From Limisphaerales bacterium (lineage in GTDB: Bacteria; Verrucomicrobiota; Verrucomicrobiia; Limisphaerales; UBA8199), in NCBI GenBank assembly GCA_025356925.1, contig JANXQE010000531.1, positions 1-10,894 on the forward strand: a stretch of DNA of 10,894 bases. The letters run 5' to 3'. A model generated the notes under the pieces. The model did no database searches and had not been told where the DNA came from. It saw nothing but the letters and a program-made list of their open reading frames with translations. Numbering within the stretch: position 1 is the first letter of the stretch; each line of letters starts with the position of its first letter. A program made the translations under genes and the position numbers. Below are positions 6,786 to 10,894 of the stretch, piece by piece.

Positions 6786-8894
6786 TTAGACGGAAGTTCG
6801 GTTCGCGACAAAGGGTTCGACTAACAGAAGAATCAGCGCCCCCAGCAACAACGCTGTCCAAAACTCGCGCTGATCGTTGTGCGACCCAAAAAGACCGGCA
6901 GCCAACGTCTGCTTGGGATTGTCCTGGACACGCACAAGCTGGTGCTGGAAATCAGCAGAACGGAGCGCCTCCAGATTGGATTCCTGGGCCGGAAGGTTCA
7001 CCGCCATGCGGCGGACCTCGTGACCGTTGTTGTCCCGCAACGAATAAGTTCCCGGTGACGTCATGCCGGGGTCCGGCAGTCGGCCCTGCGTGTCAGCGGT
7101 CAAGCGGGTTTCCTTCCCGTCAGGAGCACGCAGGGTGAACTGAGCCGATCGCCCCTGGGTCCCCGTCTCGAGCTCGAACACCTCTCCGGTGAGATAGCCG
7201 TTGTCGTCCTGTGCGGGCTCGTGCTTGAGCGTCTGAGCCACGTACTTGGCCAAGCCGTGAACAAATGGCACGTAGGTCTTGTGCTTGGGCCAATCGTTCC
7301 AAGCCGTGTCAGCCGACGTATTGACCAAAGCAACTCTTCCGCGACCCAGCGTCCGTGCCAGTACCAGCGGCACGCCGTCCTCGAAGAAGGCGAGCCGGGA
7401 TGTTCCCTCGAGAGATTCCAGCTCGTAGCGTTTGGTAAACGCCGGAATCTGGAGATCGCCGCTGTTGGGCAAACGAAAGGCCGAGAATACCAATGAGTTG
7501 GTGTCGTAAAGGGCAATTCGCCAACCCGATCCCAACCCAGGGGTCGAATCGACATTTCCCACTCGAGCGGGCAAGAGCGCTGCCAGCTCACCGTTGTATT
7601 GGTTTGCACTCATCTCATCACCCACGAACAACACCAAACCGCCTCCGCCCTCAACGAACGTCCTCAGTGCGTTGCCAATGCCCACCGGCAAGTTCTTCAA
7701 CCCTGGCAAAACCACCGCATTCCAAGGCGAGGCCGGCTTGGCAGCGCCGAGTTTGCCGGCCAGTTCCTCAGGTGAGACTTGGGCGAGGTTAAAAGATCCC
7801 GGCGTTGCATTCGTCGAATCTGCTGTCGGGTCCAGCGCCGAGGTCAGGAAGAACATCTCCTGCTCAAAAACGCGCGCTGCGGTCCGGGGTTCGACGATCA
7901 GCACATGAGCGGGCTCGGGCACAAACAGACATGCGTAGCGCGTATTATCGGCCTCCAAGGAATCCCGCGTGCGAAGCGACGCTGTCAGGTCGTGCCAGCC
8001 GGGCTTCAGAATAGGAATTACCAGCTCCACATTCGTCGCCGCGCCAGCTTTGAGGCTCAGAGCTTGAGAAGTGACGCGACGGTCGTCAATCGTAAGGTCG
8101 AACGTCGCCGCCGACGTGTCTTCGTCTGAAAAACTAGCGATACTGGCTTGCGGCTTTTCCCCTTCGTGAGTCCCGACGTCGAGCCGGACAATCGCCAGGT
8201 TGGGTGAAGAGAGATCTCCAACGGGCAACACCTTTACCTCGATTTGCTGCGGGATTGGGATCGAGCTGATACTCCGACAGGCGCTCTTTTGGAGATCACT
8301 CACGAGGTAGATCGTCGATTGGGTCTCAGGGCCATTCCCGGAGGCCAGTCGGACAGCCTGCTGCAGGCCGTCGGCCAGGCTGGACGTCCCATAGGCAGGG
8401 GCCAACTCTCGCAAGACCTGCGCGACTAAGGCGGCGGGAGCGAACCCGGAAAGCACATTGGCATGGGTCGCACACTCGATGAGCGCGGCCGTATCCTCCG
8501 TGTCCAATCCGGAAAGCACCCTCTGCATTCCCTGCTTTGCCAGCGCCCACCTCTGGCCTTCCGTTCCTGTGGCCAGCATGCTGGCCGAGCGATCCAGGAC
8601 AAACACCACCCGGCGCTGTTTCCGGCCGGTAGCCGAAACCTGGCTTTGCCGTGAGAATGGCCTGGCGAACGCCAAAACCAGCAACGTCACGATCAGCAAC
8701 CGGAGAGCCAGCAGCAACCAATTGCGCAGTTTGCGGCGGCGAGAGGATTGTTCATCCTGCTGTTGGAAAAAACGGATCGTGCTGAACTGCAACCGCTTTT
8801 TTCTGCGCTTCAACAGCAGATGGATCAAGACCGGAACGGCCAGAGCCGCCAGTCCGGCAAGCATCAGGGTGTTGGTGAAGAGCAAGCCTGGCAT
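6786..8894 (-). CDS. BatA-like membrane protein with VWA domain
   Basis: The protein has 702 residues. The N-terminus is a typical BatA (aerotolerance regulator N-terminal) module: a first membrane segment at about 8-28, a basic cluster KRRKKR, the FSTIRFF segment, a second basic patch RRRKLRNW, and a second membrane segment at about 59-77 ending in ARPF. A VWA domain follows, with MIDAS D101-R-S-A-S, a Thr at about 170 and a later SD (D200). A long beta-rich region comes next. It includes a glycine-rich stretch, FVEGGGGLVLFVGDE, that resembles the GATase-like fold without an evident catalytic Cys. A last membrane helix at about 679-696 is followed by a short tail. In MoxR-linked clusters such proteins are thought to work with the AAA+ ATPase, and Bacteroides Bat proteins were linked to oxygen tolerance. 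The ATG lies two bases after the DUF58 stop (TAGCTATG) with no Shine-Dalgarno, which suggests translational coupling. Confidence 0.9.
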   Translation of the reverse strand: MPGLLFTNTLMLAGLAALAVPVLIHLLLKRRKKRLQFSTIRFFQQQDEQSSRRRKLRNWLLLALRLLIVTLLVLAFARPFSRQSQVSATGRKQRRVVFVLDRSASMLATGTEGQRWALAKQGMQRVLSGLDTEDTAALIECATHANVLSGFAPAALVAQVLRELAPAYGTSSLADGLQQAVRLASGNGPETQSTIYLVSDLQKSACRSISSIPIPQQIEVKVLPVGDLSSPNLAIVRLDVGTHEGEKPQASIASFSDEDTSAATFDLTIDDRRVTSQALSLKAGAATNVELVIPILKPGWHDLTASLRTRDSLEADNTRYACLFVPEPAHVLIVEPRTAARVFEQEMFFLTSALDPTADSTNATPGSFNLAQVSPEELAGKLGAAKPASPWNAVVLPGLKNLPVGIGNALRTFVEGGGGLVLFVGDEMSANQYNGELAALLPARVGNVDSTPGLGSGWRIALYDTNSLVFSAFRLPNSGDLQIPAFTKRYELESLEGTSRLAFFEDGVPLVLARTLGRGRVALVNTSADTAWNDWPKHKTYVPFVHGLAKYVAQTLKHEPAQDDNGYLTGEVFELETGTQGRSAQFTLRAPDGKETRLTADTQGRLPDPGMTSPGTYSLRDNNGHEVRRMAVNLPAQESNLEALRSADFQHQLVRVQDNPKQTLAAGLFGSHNDQREFWTALLLGALILLLVEPFVANRTSV

Positions 8895-8896
8895 AG

Positions 8897-9784
8897 CTAA
8901 ACCGCGGCGCGGCGTTCCAGGTATTCCGTCAGCGCCACATCGAGCGGCGCGTCGGTTCGCAACATCCGGTAATCAATCTCGAGCGCAATACATTCGCGCT
9001 TAAGTTCGTCACAAAACCCGTTCAATCGCCTTTGATATTCCCCCCGGAAATCATCGATGTGCACGGGGATCTCTTCGGAGGATTCCGAGTCTTCGAAGAC
9101 GTATTCTCCCTCGTAAGGCAAATCGAGTTCTTCCGGGGCTAGTATATGAAAGACAATGACCTCCTGATGTTGGGCCTGCAGTTGGCGTAAGAGTTGGCGA
9201 GCGGCTTCGTCCGCCGTGAAAAAATCGGAGATGACCACCGCCATGCCTCGACGCGTGAGCGTCTCAACGATGCGAAACAGGCTTTGGTCGATTCGCGTTC
9301 CGCCCTGGGCCAACGCCCCGCGGAGGAGATGAAAGATTTCCTCGGCGTGGTGCCGGCTGGCATGGGCCGGAACCGCCTGCCGGGCTTGTTCGCCAAACAG
9401 AATCAGCCCCGGCGCGTCGTGCTGGCGCACCATGACTTCGGCGAGCACCGCGGCAAGCACGCGCGCATAATGGAACTTGTTTGAGTCACCGGCGCCGAAA
9501 CCCATCGAAGCGCTGGTGTCCAGGAAAATCTGGCAACGCAAGTTCGTGTCATCTTCGAACTGCTTAACATAAAATTCGTCCGATCGCGCCCAAACTTTCC
9601 AATCAATATGCCGGAGATTATCGCCCTGGGTGTAGGCGCGATACGCGGAGAATTCGGTGCTGTAGCCCAGAAACGGGCTCCGATGGAGCCCTCCGAGGAA
9701 TCCCTCCACTACAGTTTGGGCGAGCAGCGAGAGATCATCGATGGCCGCCAGTGTGCGGGCGTCTATGTTTAGAGTGGCAGGCAT
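8897..9784 (-). CDS. DUF58 domain protein with VWA-type MIDAS
   Basis: The protein has 295 residues from ATG 9782-9784. The DUF58 signature lies at about 45-67: an RAYTQGD segment, then LRHIDWKVWAR. The central part is a VWA-like fold with MIDAS D89-T-S-A-S and a second acidic site in VVISD (D187). The C-terminal third has an acidic patch (EDSESSEE) before the last helices. There is no signal peptide or membrane segment, so it is probably cytoplasmic, possibly docking on the membrane VWA partners. DUF58 genes next to moxR genes are very common, and the pair is thought to act together as ATPase and adaptor. GAAGG nine bases upstream supports this ATG; the in-frame ATG at 9788-9790 and TTG at 9791-9793 are too close to that site. 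The Shine-Dalgarno overlaps the MoxR stop, so the two genes are coupled. Confidence 0.92.
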   Translation of the reverse strand: MPATLNIDARTLAAIDDLSLLAQTVVEGFLGGLHRSPFLGYSTEFSAYRAYTQGDNLRHIDWKVWARSDEFYVKQFEDDTNLRCQIFLDTSASMGFGAGDSNKFHYARVLAAVLAEVMVRQHDAPGLILFGEQARQAVPAHASRHHAEEIFHLLRGALAQGGTRIDQSLFRIVETLTRRGMAVVISDFFTADEAARQLLRQLQAQHQEVIVFHILAPEELDLPYEGEYVFEDSESSEEIPVHIDDFRGEYQRRLNGFCDELKRECIALEIDYRMLRTDAPLDVALTEYLERRAAV

Positions 9785-9793
9785 TGCCATCAA

Positions 9794-9798
9794 CCTTC
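9794..9798 (-). promoter_or_regulatory. Ribosome binding site of the DUF58 gene
   Basis: GAAGG on the minus strand overlaps the TGA stop of the MoxR gene (9797-9799) and lies nine bases before ATG 9782-9784. Spacing to the next upstream ATG is only three bases, so it favours the shorter start. Confidence 0.6.
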
Positions 9799-10846
9799 AT
9801 TTGCCGTCCGGTTTCACCTCAGCCAGCAGCTTATCGATCAGGTCGCCGACGGTTGTCTTTTGGGCGCGAGCATTGAAGTTGGTCAGGATGCGATGACGCA
9901 ATACCTGGCGGGCAACCGCGCGCACCCCTTCGTAGTCGGCGCACAGTTTTCCCTTCACAGCCGCGAGGGCTTTGGCGCCCAGGACCAGGTACTGCGACGC
10001 GCGCGGGCTGGCGCCCCACCGCACGAACTCCTTTATGTACGCCGGGGCGGACGGATCCTCTGGCCGGGTTCGCGAGACCAGTTTCACCGCAAAGCGGATC
10101 ACTTCGTCCGAGACAGGCATCGCCCTTACCAGTTTTTGGATCTCGAGGATTTCCTCCGCGTTCAGCACAGGCGTCAGTTCCGGCAGGTCGGCCCCGGTGG
10201 TGTTGCGGACGACTCGCTCCTCTTCGGTGATGGTCGGATAGCCGCAATGAATGCTGAACATGAACCGGTCGGCCTGAGCTTCGGGCAGCACATACGTGCC
10301 TTCCATCTCGATCGGGTTCTGAGTGGCAAACACATGGAACGGGACCGGCAATGGGTAGGTCTTCGAGCCGATGCTCACTTCCCGCTCTTGCATTGTTTGC
10401 AGCATCGCCGCCTGGGTTTTAGGCGGCGTGCGGTTGATCTCATCGGCCAGGATCAGGTTGGCGAAAATCGGTCCGGGAAGAAACTCCAACTTGCGCTGGC
10501 CACTGGCCGGGTCTTCCTGAATGATATCGGTGCCGGTGATGTCCGAGGGCATCAGGTCGGGCGTAAATTGGATTCGGTTAAACGAGAGGTGGAGGGTGCG
10601 CGCCAGACAACGAACGAGAAGGGTTTTGGCCAGCCCGGGCACGCCCACAATCAACGCGTGCCCGCCACAGAAGATGGTCAGCAGCACGTTATCGATGACC
10701 TCCTGCTGGCCGATGATCACCTTGGAGATTTGTTGGCTCAGCCGGGTCCGTTGCTCCGCCAGCCGAGTTATGGCTTCCACATTTACCTGGGCGGACACCG
10801 CGGGGGCCGGAGGCGGCTCGATTACAGCATCATGCATAGTCGTCAT
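9797..10846 (-). CDS. MoxR-family AAA+ ATPase
   Basis: The protein has 349 residues. All expected AAA+ landmarks of the MoxR family are present: Walker A G68-V-P-G-L-A-K-T75, Walker B LILADE (131-136) followed by INRTPPKTQAA, sensor 1 ATQNP (174-178), LPEAQADRF with R194 as the likely arginine finger, and the sensor 2 motif GASPRAS (278-284, R282). Length is normal for the family. The first 20 residues are a Pro/Ala-rich tail without a signal peptide, so it acts in the cytoplasm. MoxR ATPases hydrolyse ATP as ring assemblies and are thought to help partner proteins mature, often with VWA-domain proteins such as those encoded next. It is the first gene of the minus-strand cluster. ATG 10844-10846 has no clear Shine-Dalgarno; ATG 10835-10837 is a possible alternative. 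Only 48 bases upstream are in the window and I see no convincing promoter there. Confidence 0.96.
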   Translation of the reverse strand: MTTMHDAVIEPPPAPAVSAQVNVEAITRLAEQRTRLSQQISKVIIGQQEVIDNVLLTIFCGGHALIVGVPGLAKTLLVRCLARTLHLSFNRIQFTPDLMPSDITGTDIIQEDPASGQRKLEFLPGPIFANLILADEINRTPPKTQAAMLQTMQEREVSIGSKTYPLPVPFHVFATQNPIEMEGTYVLPEAQADRFMFSIHCGYPTITEEERVVRNTTGADLPELTPVLNAEEILEIQKLVRAMPVSDEVIRFAVKLVSRTRPEDPSAPAYIKEFVRWGASPRASQYLVLGAKALAAVKGKLCADYEGVRAVARQVLRHRILTNFNARAQKTTVGDLIDKLLAEVKPDGK

Positions 10847-10894
10847 TTCAGTTCAGCGTTTGCTAATCTCATAGCACGTGACGCTGCGGTTTTG

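Noticed and set aside
6761..6811. Upstream ATG at 6809-6811 as start of the DUF4175-like protein
   Set aside because: It overlaps the end of the BatA-like gene and lies upstream of a good AAAGGAA site placed correctly for ATG 6758-6760.
9797..10846. Ala instead of Gly before the Lys of the MoxR Walker A (GVPGLAKT)
   Set aside because: GxPGxAK[TS] is normal for the MoxR family and not a defect.
10847..10894. TATGAG on the minus strand upstream of the MoxR gene as a -10 box
   Set aside because: No matching -35 element is visible in the few bases available, and the match is weak.

Overview
The window contains six protein genes and almost no non-coding DNA. I see no rRNA, tRNA, CRISPR array, insertion sequence or phage gene. 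GC content looks moderately high. Shine-Dalgarno signals are clear at only some starts. A MoxR/DUF58/VWA cluster with a DUF4175-like protein and a GATase-like VWA protein is typical of the Planctomycetota-Verrucomicrobiota group, and the degenerate short-period repeats near 4.0-4.2 kb remind me of verrucomicrobial intergenic DNA. My best guess is a Verrucomicrobiota bacterium of the Pedosphaera/Limisphaerales kind. This is inference from gene content, not a phylogenetic placement.

Layout. Bases 1-1680 (plus strand) hold a protein, probably cut at its 5' end by the window edge, made of two diverged copies of one protein-kinase-like unit. The first copy keeps Lys, Glu and both Asp positions of a kinase active site. 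In the second both Asp positions are Asn. This gene ends 24 bases from a minus-strand gene that converges on it.

Everything from 1705 to 10846 is on the minus strand and reads, in order of transcription: MoxR-type AAA+ ATPase, DUF58 protein, BatA-like membrane VWA protein, DUF4175-like membrane protein, and a membrane VWA protein with a cysteine-less GATase-like domain. The first four are packed with gaps of 2 to 25 bases and look like one operon. About 170 bases holding two different short-period degenerate repeats (7 bp and 6 bp) separate the fifth gene, so its co-transcription is less certain.

How they may work together. MoxR ATPases are thought to act as chaperone-like machines with VWA-domain partners. 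Here the ATPase is cytoplasmic, the DUF58 protein has no clear membrane segment, and three membrane proteins carry large domains predicted to lie outside the cytoplasm. An envelope-associated maturation or stress-tolerance complex fits this set, but the substrate cannot be read from the sequence. The two observations most worth following are the tandem kinase/pseudokinase-like gene and the paired repeats just upstream of the last operon gene.
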